Assembly (NCBI GenBank): GCA_965229645.1
Contig: OZ245893.1
Location: 1-64,000, forward strand
DNA from: CAXQZM01 sp965229645
GTDB taxonomy: Bacteria; Pseudomonadota; Alphaproteobacteria; UBA7985
Direction: 5' to 3'
Length of the DNA: 64,000 bases
The position numbers and the translations under genes are program-made. Positions 20,796 to 28,884 of this stretch are shown piece by piece (position 1 is the stretch's first letter; each line of letters opens with the position of its first letter). The notes beneath the pieces were generated by a model that worked only from the letters and a program-made list of their open reading frames with translations, was not told where the DNA came from and made no database searches.

Positions 20796-21311
20796 TTAGA
20801 CTTCCCCTCCTGATGAAAGGGCGAGACCTTCGTTGATTTCAGGATCGGCAAACTCGGTTTGACCTGCCAAGCGACGCACCCATGAGCCTTTCAGGTCGAA
20901 GCGCACGGTTGTGATCAGCCCCTGGTCGGTCCAGTTTTGGCGCATGGTCTCGAAAGTTGCCCGCACGCGCGACGACAGGCCGCCGACCTTGACAGCAGTC
21001 TCGGGCGTCAACACCAGGGACGTCTCGACCAAATCCACCCAAAGCGGATCAAAGTTGAACTGGTCGAAGCTATCGGATTTCAGCACCGTGACAGCCGCGC
21101 CCGTGAAGGTCGCGATCCGATGCCAGTCACCGTCCTGCTTTTCACCTGTTTTCAGATCGACGATGGACTGCAGGCCATCGCTCGATTGCGGGCTCAACTG
21201 CTCGATGAAGGTGCTCAAGCGCGATGCATCCCACACCGTCTTCATGACATCGGGCACCACGGCCTGGATGCGGTCATTGACCAAATTTTGCAGGCGGACG
21301 ACCAGACTCAT
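20796..21311 (-). CDS. Putative tail completion/neck protein
   Basis: 171 aa, not confidently recognised. It occupies the place of P2 tail-completion genes R/S, between the head genes and V. The N-terminal RLQNLVNDRIQAVVPDVMKT looks helical; the rest is mixed. Gaps to its neighbours are 9 nt upstream and 0 nt downstream, so it is part of the late operon. A head-tail joining role is an inference from position. Confidence 0.5.
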   Translation of the reverse strand: MSLVVRLQNLVNDRIQAVVPDVMKTVWDASRLSTFIEQLSPQSSDGLQSIVDLKTGEKQDGDWHRIATFTGAAVTVLKSDSFDQFNFDPLWVDLVETSLVLTPETAVKVGGLSSRVRATFETMRQNWTDQGLITTVRFDLKGSWVRRLAGQTEFADPEINEGLALSSGGEV

Positions 21312-21320
21312 AGCGCCGAC

Positions 21321-21755
21321 CTAGACCGCCATGAGGGAGACAGAGCCGAAGGTGGTTTCTTCAGCTGCCTCTTCCTCATCGTCACCCTCGACGAGGGACA
21401 AGATGACCGACACCAGCCGATCAAACTCGGTCCGCAATTCATTGACCCGCTCATTGGTATCGCTCGCGTCAAGAAAGCGCGCATCGACAGCCCCTTCCAG
21501 CCGTCCAACCTTGGCCGCGCCCTCAAGCGCAAAGGTATTCAACCACGGAAACACACTAGCCAGAGCGGAGTGCAACGCCGCATCCTTCCAAACCAGCTCT
21601 GCAAACTCGGGAGCTGCATCCAAGCCCGTGACCTGCTTCAGCTCCCGCTCGCCGCGTTCGGCGTGCTGGGCAAGCAAGCCTTCGGGGACTTCGCTTGGGA
21701 GATTAGCGAAGTCCCGAAGGTCTTGGGCGGTGAGGAGGGGCAGGGCCTCGGACAT
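21321..21755 (-). CDS. Putative head completion protein (gpL position)
   Basis: 144 aa. It starts 2 nt after the major capsid stop. The first part, LTAQDLRDFANLPSEVPEGL, and the helical middle resemble head-completion adaptor proteins in general layout, but no specific signature is visible. The C-terminus is acidic (EGDDEEEAAEE). In P2 the genes after N are M (small terminase) and L (head completion); no clear M counterpart is seen. Confidence 0.5.
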   Translation of the reverse strand: MSEALPLLTAQDLRDFANLPSEVPEGLLAQHAERGERELKQVTGLDAAPEFAELVWKDAALHSALASVFPWLNTFALEGAAKVGRLEGAVDARFLDASDTNERVNELRTEFDRLVSVILSLVEGDDEEEAAEETTFGSVSLMAV

Positions 21756-21757
21756 GC

Positions 21758-22720
21758 TTAGGCGTCGGCAGGCTTACCCAAAACGCAGGCCTGCTTTACC
21801 GCAATTTGGTAGTCGAACGCCTGGTCGAAGGTGAATTCCAAGGCTCGCTTACGCGCCACGAACTCGCGCGTGCGCTCTATGCGATCATGCAAACCGAAAG
21901 CCAAGTTGTACATGGGCGTGAACAAGACGTGGCCCCTCGGCATCTTGTCATGCCCGTGGATTTGAATGCCGTCGAACCGCCGCAAGGGGTCATCTGCCGC
22001 CAAGGGTCGGCCCGTGACGTGTCCGTTGATCTCATAGGCGTAGGCATCAGCGTCGGCGGTGTTCATGACAAACTGGCTCTCGCTGCGATAATCGCCATTA
22101 GCCGCAGCTTTGATGCCCTTGAGGGTCTCCAGCCAAGTATCCGTGATAGGATCAATGTCCAGCTTCGGCGTCTTTTCCGCCTCCTTGGCGAGTTGGATCC
22201 ACCCTTTGTTCAGGTTGAAAAACCTCTCTTCGCGCGTGTCCCCAGAAGCGTCGTCTTTCAAACCGTTGAAGCCCAAATCGACAAAGTCACGCTGCATAAC
22301 CTTGATGAATATGCCCTCGAGTTTCTTTAGCAGCTTCGGGTCGGTTTGGTGCGCGCGCAGCCAAGTAAGGCCTAGCGAATAAAACAGCTGGGCAGGCAGA
22401 GCATTGAACTGGTCACCGGCCTCAAAGGCAGACGCCAGATCGCTATCTGACGGATCAACCCCTTCGGCGACCCGCACCATTTGCCGACCTTCGGCCCCAA
22501 GAACCTCGACGTTCATTTGCAGTTTCATCATGCGCTGCGTGGTGATTTTGGAGAGGAACGGATCCTCAAACACCATGTCGATGATTTTGCTGGCCTGCTG
22601 CGGCGGGACTGTGCCGCCGTAGGAAAGCTCGCCAGGTTCAATCAGCCCTTTGGCGAGGGCAAAAAGCTCGTGCATTTGCGCGCCCTCTAAGGGGCCTGAT
22701 TTGGTGATCGTTACAATCAT
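21758..22720 (-). CDS. N: Major capsid protein (P2 gpN-like)
   Basis: 320 aa. The sequence resembles the P2 gpN-type capsid: ITTQRMMKLQMNVEVLG near the N-terminus, then FVDLGFNGLKDDASGDT, LNKGWIQLA and DIDPITDTWLETLKGI. It overlaps the scaffold/protease gene by 4 nt. This is not the Mu gpT type of capsid, which matters for the mosaic nature of the phage. Confidence 0.85.
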   Translation of the reverse strand: MIVTITKSGPLEGAQMHELFALAKGLIEPGELSYGGTVPPQQASKIIDMVFEDPFLSKITTQRMMKLQMNVEVLGAEGRQMVRVAEGVDPSDSDLASAFEAGDQFNALPAQLFYSLGLTWLRAHQTDPKLLKKLEGIFIKVMQRDFVDLGFNGLKDDASGDTREERFFNLNKGWIQLAKEAEKTPKLDIDPITDTWLETLKGIKAAANGDYRSESQFVMNTADADAYAYEINGHVTGRPLAADDPLRRFDGIQIHGHDKMPRGHVLFTPMYNLAFGLHDRIERTREFVARKRALEFTFDQAFDYQIAVKQACVLGKPADA

Positions 22721-23562
22721 GCGAACGTCTCCTCACTTTGTGGCGCGATCGTCCCCGCCTCGCCCGCACCTTTGGCGAGGCTTTTGGTGACCGCGTCGTC
22801 GATCTTGGCCTCAAGACCTTCGAGGCCCTTGGCGACCGCCGCTGCGACGGCCTTCTCAAGATCAGCGGGCTCACTAGATGCCCCAGGTGGCGTCGCGGGC
22901 GGCGCCTCCTCGATCAATCCTGCTGATTTCAGAGCCTGCGTGACAGCTGGTCCGACCTCTTCGCGCACGATCGCGCGGACTTCATCCTTGTTCATTGGGG
23001 TCTCCTTGAACGTTTGGGGGGAAAGGGATTTGACGAAACTGGCAAACCAACCTGGGGCTTGATCGTCCTTCTCAGCCCACTGAGTTCGGGGCTCGGAAGG
23101 CGCGGTGGTTGCCACGCCTGCAAGCGACAGACCTGTCAGCTCGCCCGACTTCAGCATGTTCCAAATGTCGGGGTCGGCGACTTGGATGCCCACGGCCCAG
23201 GCACCTTCGGGCTCCTCACCGAACAGCTCATCGCCTTTGCGCACGAGCCAGGATTCAGCCACATAGGCTTGTTCCGAATTGAATGAGTGCTCGGCGTCGA
23301 TGTTTTCGACGCGCTTTTCGCGCATAAACTCATACGCGGCCTTGCGGATTGCATCAGCGCCAGCATGATCTCCCTGGCTGTCGATTTGCCCCGGAGCGTA
23401 GACGACGCCGTAAGCGACCATGCGATCTTCGATCATTTTTGTGATCGAGAACACCTGGGGTCGTTGCCCGTTCTGTGCCGATTTCAACACCAACCCCTTG
23501 CCCGTGGCAGGGGTCTTCACAAGTGATATGAAGTCGACTGACAGAGTTAGGAGCTCGGCCAT
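22717..23562 (-). CDS. O: Capsid scaffold and prohead protease (XkdF/gpO-like)
   Basis: 281 aa from ATG 23562; an upstream in-frame extension lacks support. Residues 1 to about 150 look like a XkdF-type serine protease domain (FISLVKTPATGKGLVLKSA, then RVENIDAEHSF with a probable catalytic His, and GLSLAGVA with a probable Ser). The C-terminal half is Ala/Glu-rich and helical (ADLEKAVAAAVAKGLEGLEA), as expected for a scaffold. P2 gpO likewise combines scaffold and protease. It is the first gene of the minus-strand late operon. Confidence 0.78.
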   Translation of the reverse strand: MAELLTLSVDFISLVKTPATGKGLVLKSAQNGQRPQVFSITKMIEDRMVAYGVVYAPGQIDSQGDHAGADAIRKAAYEFMREKRVENIDAEHSFNSEQAYVAESWLVRKGDELFGEEPEGAWAVGIQVADPDIWNMLKSGELTGLSLAGVATTAPSEPRTQWAEKDDQAPGWFASFVKSLSPQTFKETPMNKDEVRAIVREEVGPAVTQALKSAGLIEEAPPATPPGASSEPADLEKAVAAAVAKGLEGLEAKIDDAVTKSLAKGAGEAGTIAPQSEETFA

Positions 23563-23650
23563 GGGCTTGGTCCGCGGGGCGTGATTGCGCTTTGCATGCC
23601 CAAAGCATGGACCAAGCTCGGGGCTGGTGGAAGACGGGCACCTTTGAGTT

Positions 23651-23666
23651 TGTCCAGTACTGGACA
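23651..23666. promoter_or_regulatory. 16-bp perfect palindrome between divergent late operons (candidate activator site)
   Basis: TGTCCAGTACTGGACA is a perfect dyad of the form TGT-N10-ACA. It lies in the only intergenic region (23563-23719) between the minus-strand head/tail operon and the plus-strand portal operon. In P2, late promoters are switched on by the zinc-finger protein Ogr at a TGT-N12-ACA dyad. The spacing here is 2 bp shorter, and the zinc-ribbon protein encoded at 35787-35987 is the candidate partner. Confidence 0.6.
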
Positions 23667-23690
23667 TTCAGTCGGGGCACTCAATTCTCG

Positions 23691-23719
23691 GGGCCGATCT
23701 TAGCCTCTAAGGTCGGCCC
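23691..23719 (+). promoter_or_regulatory. Hairpin covering the leader of the portal gene
   Basis: GGGCCGATCTTA pairs with TAAGGTCGGCCC across a 5-nt loop with one mismatch. The stem ends directly before ATG 23720. If transcribed it would hide the start region, so it may control portal translation, or it may show that translation begins further downstream. Confidence 0.5.
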
Positions 23720-25000
23720 ATGCCAACGGCTCCCGCCATGTCTGCGCCTTCAAGCGCACACCCTCCAACCAGACCCGAAGCAGGGGCAGGCGTGTCGGTT
23801 GAGGTGCTTAAATTCTCCATCCCCGAATTGCTTTCTGGGCAAAGCCATGTCTCGATCGACGGCGAGTACGTTTGGCCCTTGCCCCCCCATGCCCTCCTAA
23901 CCCTTTACGAGAGCAGCGCAGAGCACAACCGCGCCATACATGTGAAGGGTGAGGGCGCGTTTGGCCGTGGTCTAACGGGCAAATTTGTCAGCCGACTTGA
24001 CGACCTAACAGAGGCGAGTTTTGCCGAACTGGCAATCGCCCTCGATGTCGATTGGGAGACCTACGGCAATGCCTTCTGCCAGGTCATCAGATCCCGCGAT
24101 GAAAAGCGGATTTTGAAGCTGCGCAGGCTGCCCGCGATCACCATGAGCCGCTTCCGCAAGGGCTACCTGCAGCGGATCTGGACCTCAGACGGAAAGGAGA
24201 AAAAAACCACCTTCACAGCCCGAGAGATCATCCACTTCCGAAACCCTTGCCCAAAAGGCCAGGTCTACAGCCTGCCGTCCTGGATCGGTGTCAAGGGCAT
24301 GATGAAACTGGCCCAGGCCGCCATCAAGTACAACGAGGCGTTCTTCGAGAACAACGCCATGCCCGAGTACGCCATGATCTTCTCGGGCACCCAGCCGACC
24401 AAGGAACACAAGGCGACCATCAGAGATTACTTCCAACAGAACTTCCAGGGCCTCGACCATGCCCACCGCACGCTGATCTTGAACGTGCCCGAGGGCAGCG
24501 ACATCAAGATTCAGAGGCTCACGGACGAGGTCAAGGATGGGGACTTCTTGAAGCTGTTGGACGCCACGCGCGACCGCATGCCCGTTGCCCACGGCGTTCC
24601 ACCCCGCTTGATGAGCATCATGGCTGCGGGCCAACTTGGCGGCGGCGGCGAAGTCACAGGCCAGCTCTTCATGTTTGAGCATCTGACTTGCAAACCTAAG
24701 CGCAGCAAATTCTTGAGCCACCTACGCCCAGTCCTGAAGGAGCTGGGCTTGCGTCCAGGCAGCTTGGAGGAAGGGCTAAGCGACGATCAAATCGCCTTCG
24801 TCCCGCTCGACCTGACACCGCCCAGGGATGACGCCGAGGCACTGCCCGACCTGGTGGGCGCAGGCATCCTGTCGGCCGAGGAGGCGCGTGCATTTGTGCC
24901 CATCCTTCAGGGGTCCCATAATCCAACGCAGAGCGATGTTTCTAAAAGCGGTGACGGTACCAAGGCTGATCAGCTTTTGGCGCTCCTGAAGGCCCTGTGA
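23720..25000 (+). CDS. Q: Portal protein (P2 gpQ / PBSX family)
   Basis: 426 aa from ATG 23720. Other possible starts are ATG 23738 and a GTG near residue 25 with a purine-rich stretch upstream. It is a PBSX/P2 portal: YESSAEHNRAIHVKGEGAFG, ALDVDWETYGNAFCQVIR, FRKGYLQRIWTSDGKEK, then VYSLPSWIGV. The dodecameric portal is the DNA gate of the capsid. It is followed after 15 nt by the terminase. Mu portals (gp29) are a different family, so this gene belongs to the P2-like part. Confidence 0.9.
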   Translation: MPTAPAMSAPSSAHPPTRPEAGAGVSVEVLKFSIPELLSGQSHVSIDGEYVWPLPPHALLTLYESSAEHNRAIHVKGEGAFGRGLTGKFVSRLDDLTEASFAELAIALDVDWETYGNAFCQVIRSRDEKRILKLRRLPAITMSRFRKGYLQRIWTSDGKEKKTTFTAREIIHFRNPCPKGQVYSLPSWIGVKGMMKLAQAAIKYNEAFFENNAMPEYAMIFSGTQPTKEHKATIRDYFQQNFQGLDHAHRTLILNVPEGSDIKIQRLTDEVKDGDFLKLLDATRDRMPVAHGVPPRLMSIMAAGQLGGGGEVTGQLFMFEHLTCKPKRSKFLSHLRPVLKELGLRPGSLEEGLSDDQIAFVPLDLTPPRDDAEALPDLVGAGILSAEEARAFVPILQGSHNPTQSDVSKSGDGTKADQLLALLKAL

Positions 25001-25015
25001 GGGACTGAAAGGCGA

Positions 25016-26788
25016 ATGAACGTGCACCGCAGCAAGAACAAAAGCGGAATAGAGGCCCGTACAGGCACCTTGGGTGCTGGCGGCAGGGTCACTAGGGGGA
25101 AAGCCTCAAAAGCCTCTCATATCGAAGATATGGGGCACCCAGGGCCTATTCAGGCAGCAACCAAACCTCGCCGCTACACCGATCAGGATCGCGAGCGCGC
25201 CTATCTCGAATACCTGGCAGGCGATAGCCCCGCCGAAATCGCCGCCCGCCTAAGCTGCAACCCGCGCACCGTGCGCAAGTGGGTCACCAAAGGCGATTGG
25301 GGTCAAGACCTGCGCGCGCGACGGGAAACCCTCCAGGGGCTGGAGGCCGAGATCCATCGTCTCTCGAGGCGCAAAAACCTCAGCACATCCCAGACGCAAA
25401 AATTGGCTATGCTGACCCGCTCGCTCGATCGGCTCAAGAAGGCTGCCCCAAAACCCAAACCCCGACCCAAGGTCCAAGACGCCGTCAGCCAAGAGCTGCT
25501 GGCGCGCGTTCTGGATCCTAACTACGGGCTCTATCCCTACCAAGTCGCTTTTTTGCAATCGGATGACCGTTTCCGCTGCATCTTGAAAGCACGCCAGACG
25601 GGGTTCTCCTACGTCGTTGGCCTGGCGGTCTTGCTGGGGGCTGTGGCGGGACGTCCGCAGGTGGTTGTCTCCGCGTCCGAAACCCAGGCCAAGATCGTCC
25701 TCAACTACGTCCGCCACCATGCTGGTCGTCTCAGCGTAGCCCTTGAGGAAGACAAGACCAACAGCATCACCGTCATGGGCACCAACGTGCAAGTGGTCTC
25801 CACCAACTTCCGCACAGGCCAGGGCTTTCCTGGCGACGTCTGGTTCGATGAATTCGCCTGGGTCCGCAATCAAACCATGCTGTTCGCCGCCATCGTTCCT
25901 TCAATCACCGCAATCGGGGGCCGCGTGACGATCTTCTCGACCCCTTTCATGCCAGGGTCCAAATTCTGGGAGATCGCCACAAATCACCAGGGCAAGCACG
26001 ACCACTGGTGGCGCTTTACCCTCACGATCCAGGACGCTGTCGATCAAGGCATGCCGCTACCAGGCGGCTTGGACGAGCTCCGCTTGCTCTTCGACAGCGA
26101 AAGCTGGGCCATGTTCTACGAGTGCCAGTGGGCCGAGGATGGATCTAGCCTGCTCTCCTGGAAACTCCTGCACGAGCTGACCGTCGATCAAGTCCCCGTC
26201 AATCGCTATGGGCGACTGCGTGGCGGCGTCGATGTCGGCCGCATCAACGACCGCACGGCAATCGCTTTGGTCGGCGAGGAGTTTCAGAAGCTCGGCCGCC
26301 GCAAAAAAGCTTCAGGTCAACCCGTAGGCGACTTTATGGACCGCTTTGCCCTGGTCCACCACGAGCTGCACAAGGGCATCCCGTTCGAAGCACAAAAAGC
26401 CGCAATCCTAAACGTCGATCGGCGCTATGAGATCGAGACTTGGAAAATCGATAAAACAGGCCTGGGCATGCAGCTGGCCGAGGAGCTGCAACAGGCCAGC
26501 CCAGAACGTTTTGAGGGCATCTGGTTCAACGCCGCTCGCAAGCAGCGCTTGGCCCTGAACCTGCTCAAACTCTGCGAAGACCGACGCCTGACATTGCCCA
26601 ACGACCCCGAGGTCTTAGCCCAGCTGCATGCGGTCAAGAAAATTAGCTCGGGCACCGCGATCAAGTACGATGCCGATCGCACCCAGGACGGCCACGGCGA
26701 CCTGTTCTGGGCTGTGGCCATGGCCGCCGATGGCCGCGCACGGGGTGCTGAGCAATCAGGAATGGGCGTGGAGACGCTGCTGTCATGA
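25016..26788 (+). CDS. P: Terminase ATPase/nuclease subunit (P2 gpP-like)
   Basis: 590 aa, the typical size of P2 gpP. Residues about 55-95 form a helix-turn-helix (SPAEIAARLSCNPRTVRKWV). The ATPase has a Walker A-like ILKARQTGFSYVVG and a Walker B-like DVWFDEFAW. The nuclease domain begins GGVDVGRINDRTAIALVG, with acidic metal ligands. It packages DNA into the prohead. An AAAGG lies upstream of the ATG, and the stop overlaps the next gene by 4 nt. A separate small terminase was not found. Confidence 0.9.
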   Translation: MNVHRSKNKSGIEARTGTLGAGGRVTRGKASKASHIEDMGHPGPIQAATKPRRYTDQDRERAYLEYLAGDSPAEIAARLSCNPRTVRKWVTKGDWGQDLRARRETLQGLEAEIHRLSRRKNLSTSQTQKLAMLTRSLDRLKKAAPKPKPRPKVQDAVSQELLARVLDPNYGLYPYQVAFLQSDDRFRCILKARQTGFSYVVGLAVLLGAVAGRPQVVVSASETQAKIVLNYVRHHAGRLSVALEEDKTNSITVMGTNVQVVSTNFRTGQGFPGDVWFDEFAWVRNQTMLFAAIVPSITAIGGRVTIFSTPFMPGSKFWEIATNHQGKHDHWWRFTLTIQDAVDQGMPLPGGLDELRLLFDSESWAMFYECQWAEDGSSLLSWKLLHELTVDQVPVNRYGRLRGGVDVGRINDRTAIALVGEEFQKLGRRKKASGQPVGDFMDRFALVHHELHKGIPFEAQKAAILNVDRRYEIETWKIDKTGLGMQLAEELQQASPERFEGIWFNAARKQRLALNLLKLCEDRRLTLPNDPEVLAQLHAVKKISSGTAIKYDADRTQDGHGDLFWAVAMAADGRARGAEQSGMGVETLLS

Positions 26789-27207
26789 CCCTGAATGCCC
26801 AGCAAATCTGCCTGCAAGTCGCCGAGAAACTCCGCGAGATCGCCACGCGCCAAGGCCATGTCCCGTTCAAAACCGGAGACCTGCGCAAGGCGCATGTCGT
26901 CGAACCCCAGGGCCAGGACGCCGCCATCCTGTCCGCGAATACGCCCTATGCTCGCGCGGTCCATGACGGCCGCCCCGCGATCGTCATTCGCCCCAAACGC
27001 GGGCGCGCGCTCAATTGGCCAGGCGCCGCCCATCCCGTCAAATCCGTTCGCCAGCCAGCGCGCAAAGGTAAGCCCTGGATGCAGCAGGCCGTCGCCGAAT
27101 TGCACCGAGAAGGCCTGGATTTTCTAGCCCCAACCGTCGGCCAGCAAGTTGCCGATGATCTAACCAAAGCCCTGCGCAGTCAGGGCCTCACCGTCACCAA
27201 AGCCTAA
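26785..27207 (+). CDS. HK97 gp10-like minor head/tail-joining protein
   Basis: 140 aa. The stretch with TPYARAVHDG, PKRGRALNWPG and PVKSVRQPARKGKPWMQQA is the pattern of HK97 gp10-like tail-completion proteins: a basic loop with conserved R-x-G and PW. It starts with an ATGA overlap with terminase. A neck or tail-joining role is inferred from the family. Confidence 0.7.
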   Translation: MTLNAQQICLQVAEKLREIATRQGHVPFKTGDLRKAHVVEPQGQDAAILSANTPYARAVHDGRPAIVIRPKRGRALNWPGAAHPVKSVRQPARKGKPWMQQAVAELHREGLDFLAPTVGQQVADDLTKALRSQGLTVTKA

Positions 27208-27218
27208 AGGAGACTAAC

Positions 27219-27797
27219 ATGAACCCAACCCAAACGCCGTTCGACAAGGCTCTTAAATTCTTGGGCGAGTTCCCGCCCGTGGATCCTGCCCTTCAAAAAG
27301 AGCTAAGCGACCCATCCAAGTTGCAAGCCCTTTGGGAAAATATCTCAGTTGGTGAAGATCTCCCGCTACTGTCGATCGCTTACTTTGACGCGGTGCTTTG
27401 CCACGGCCCAATCATCGCACGCCGCTTACTGTGCAAACTCCTGGTTCTGAAACCCGACAGCGATGCGACAGCCCTGAATAAAGCCCTAGGTTCCGTGATC
27501 AAAGAGGTTGGCGAGGACGGGCTCACGCGCGCCTTCCTCGCCCTTCGCCTGCGTCGCTACGCCTTCTCGCCTGGTAAGGAATTGAAGTTTCAGAGCTGGG
27601 CCGATCGCATTCTGGCCCTGATGGAGTTTTTGATCCATCAGCGGCCTGATCAAGCCCGAGATGAGCCCTCGACTGAAGACGCCGAAAGCAACCAGGGCAA
27701 CGAGGAAGAAAACAAGGCAAAGAAACCTGCCAAGCCCAAGGCCCCAACGCCTCGAAAGGCCGCATCCAAGGCCAAAACTACGGCAGGTGCGTCATGA
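27219..27797 (+). CDS. Unrecognised phage protein with basic low-complexity tail
   Basis: 192 aa, no family recognised. Residues 1-150 are mostly helical (FFD-KALKFLGEFPP-like start; LRLRRYAFSPGKELKF). The last 50 are rich in Glu then Lys/Ala/Pro (KKPAKPKAPTPRKAASKAK). It has a good AAGGAG upstream of its ATG and a 4-nt overlap with the next gene. Its place after terminase could suit a small packaging or head protein, but that is only a guess. Confidence 0.6.
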   Translation: MNPTQTPFDKALKFLGEFPPVDPALQKELSDPSKLQALWENISVGEDLPLLSIAYFDAVLCHGPIIARRLLCKLLVLKPDSDATALNKALGSVIKEVGEDGLTRAFLALRLRRYAFSPGKELKFQSWADRILALMEFLIHQRPDQARDEPSTEDAESNQGNEEENKAKKPAKPKAPTPRKAASKAKTTAGAS

Positions 27798-28003
27798 ACC
27801 AAAAGTACTTTAAGCCGCGCTCGCTCACCTGGTGGGCAGGGGTCGCCCTGGTACTCATGGGCGGCCTGGTCGGCATGGCCGAGGCCGTCAACCTCGGCGG
27901 CTGGGATCGGGCCATTAACGCCTGGACGGGCAATCTGCCCCCCGCTGCCCTGATCGCCCAGGGCGCGGGGCTCATCGGCCTTAGGGGCGCCTTCGCGCGA
28001 TGA
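27794..28003 (+). CDS. Small membrane protein, candidate holin
   Basis: 69 aa with one clear hydrophobic segment (WWAGVALVLMGGLVGMAEAV, residues 13-32) and a second weaker one near the C-terminus (ALIAQGAGLIGLRGAF). It directly precedes, with a 4-nt overlap, the spanin-like pair. Size, membrane segments and context suggest a holin; no sequence family is recognised. Confidence 0.55.
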   Translation: MNQKYFKPRSLTWWAGVALVLMGGLVGMAEAVNLGGWDRAINAWTGNLPPAALIAQGAGLIGLRGAFAR

Positions 28004-28221
28004 GGTTCCTATCGAACCTATCCGCCGCTGCCTGGGGCGTCCTCGCCGCCCTGGGCGGCCTCGCCCTTGTCTGGCTTCGTCGTGACGCGGCCAGGGATGC
28101 CCAACGAAACCAACAACTGAAGGACCTAAAACATGCACAAGACATCCATGATCGCGTTGATCGCAGCCGCGCTAACCCTGAGCGCGTGCGAAAGCACCAG
28201 GACCGAGGCTACCGCGACTGA
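28000..28221 (+). CDS. Rz-like inner-membrane spanin (i-spanin)
   Basis: 73 aa. One N-terminal membrane segment (AAWGVLAALGGLALVWL) is followed by a charged helical part (DAARDAQRNQQLKDLKHAQDI). The lipoprotein gene 28133-28363 begins inside it in another frame, an 89-nt overlap. Nested or overlapping Rz/Rz1 genes are the classic arrangement for spanins, which fuse inner and outer membranes at lysis. It is shorter than lambda Rz. Confidence 0.68.
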   Translation: MRFLSNLSAAAWGVLAALGGLALVWLRRDAARDAQRNQQLKDLKHAQDIHDRVDRSRANPERVRKHQDRGYRD

Positions 28222-28363
28222 GGAAACCCTCTGCACGGTCTGGGGCCAGAGCTTGCCGACCCGATCGCGCTCGGACACCGCGCAAACGCAAAGCGAAATC
28301 GGCCAGGCTTACGCTGACTTTGAAGCCGCGTGCCCTGACTTCGCCGATCTCATCCCTGCCTAA
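28133..28363 (+). CDS. Rz1-like outer-membrane lipoprotein spanin (o-spanin)
   Basis: 76 aa. The signal peptide ends with a lipobox, LTLSAC, so mature Cys lies at about residue 19. The mature part is short and polar. The gene overlaps the i-spanin gene in a different frame. This fits an o-spanin that reaches the i-spanin across the periplasm; lambda Rz1 is also a small lipoprotein, though more Pro-rich than this one. Confidence 0.7.
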   Translation: MHKTSMIALIAAALTLSACESTRTEATATEETLCTVWGQSLPTRSRSDTAQTQSEIGQAYADFEAACPDFADLIPA

Positions 28364-28375
28364 ACGAGGCTCATT

Positions 28376-28624
28376 ATGCCCACCAGCTACCATATGCTCG
28401 ATCAAACCTGGACCGAAATCGCCACCGGTCCGCTCCTTGCCGACATCAAGTCGGGCACAGCCCTGATCCATTTTGGCGATGAAGTGCCAGCTGAAGACAC
28501 GCTCGCCTTCCACCAGGTCAGCGCCGCCGACGCTGTCCCGCGCGTGGGATACGAGGGCACGCGGAAAATGTTTGCCAAGACTGGCCCACGCGGCTGCGAG
28601 CTGGTCGTCACGGAAACCGCTTGA
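28376..28624 (+). CDS. Unrecognised small phage protein
   Basis: 82 aa (MPTSYHMLDQTWTEIATG...), no family recognised, probably beta-rich. It follows the o-spanin by 12 nt with a GAGG upstream, and its TGA shares a base with the next ATG. It probably belongs with the following two genes as a structural or host-recognition set. Confidence 0.55.
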   Translation: MPTSYHMLDQTWTEIATGPLLADIKSGTALIHFGDEVPAEDTLAFHQVSAADAVPRVGYEGTRKMFAKTGPRGCELVVTETA

Positions 28625-28869
28625 TGGTCGCCAGCATTCGCATCCCTGGCCCTAGCCGATACGCTCAAGGCGCACACACCTTCGCGCCCGCTCCCGATCT
28701 CTACGATGAGGCAAACACCGTCAGTTTCTTCTTTGGTTGGGCTGATCTGGGCGGGGGCTGGCGGATCGAACGCCAGAATAGGGCCGATGCCAGCTCAACC
28801 TACGCGTCTGCTGGACATCCCTCTCTTGCAGACGCCTGGGAACAGCGCCTGACCCTGGATTACGCCTAG
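28624..28869 (+). CDS. Unrecognised small phage protein
   Basis: 81 aa (MVASIRIPGPSRYAQGAHTF...), no family recognised. Its ATG overlaps the previous stop (TGATG) and it ends 15 nt before the 635-aa gene, so it is part of the same transcript. Confidence 0.5.
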   Translation: MVASIRIPGPSRYAQGAHTFAPAPDLYDEANTVSFFFGWADLGGGWRIERQNRADASSTYASAGHPSLADAWEQRLTLDYA

Positions 28870-28884
28870 GACGCGGACCAGGTC

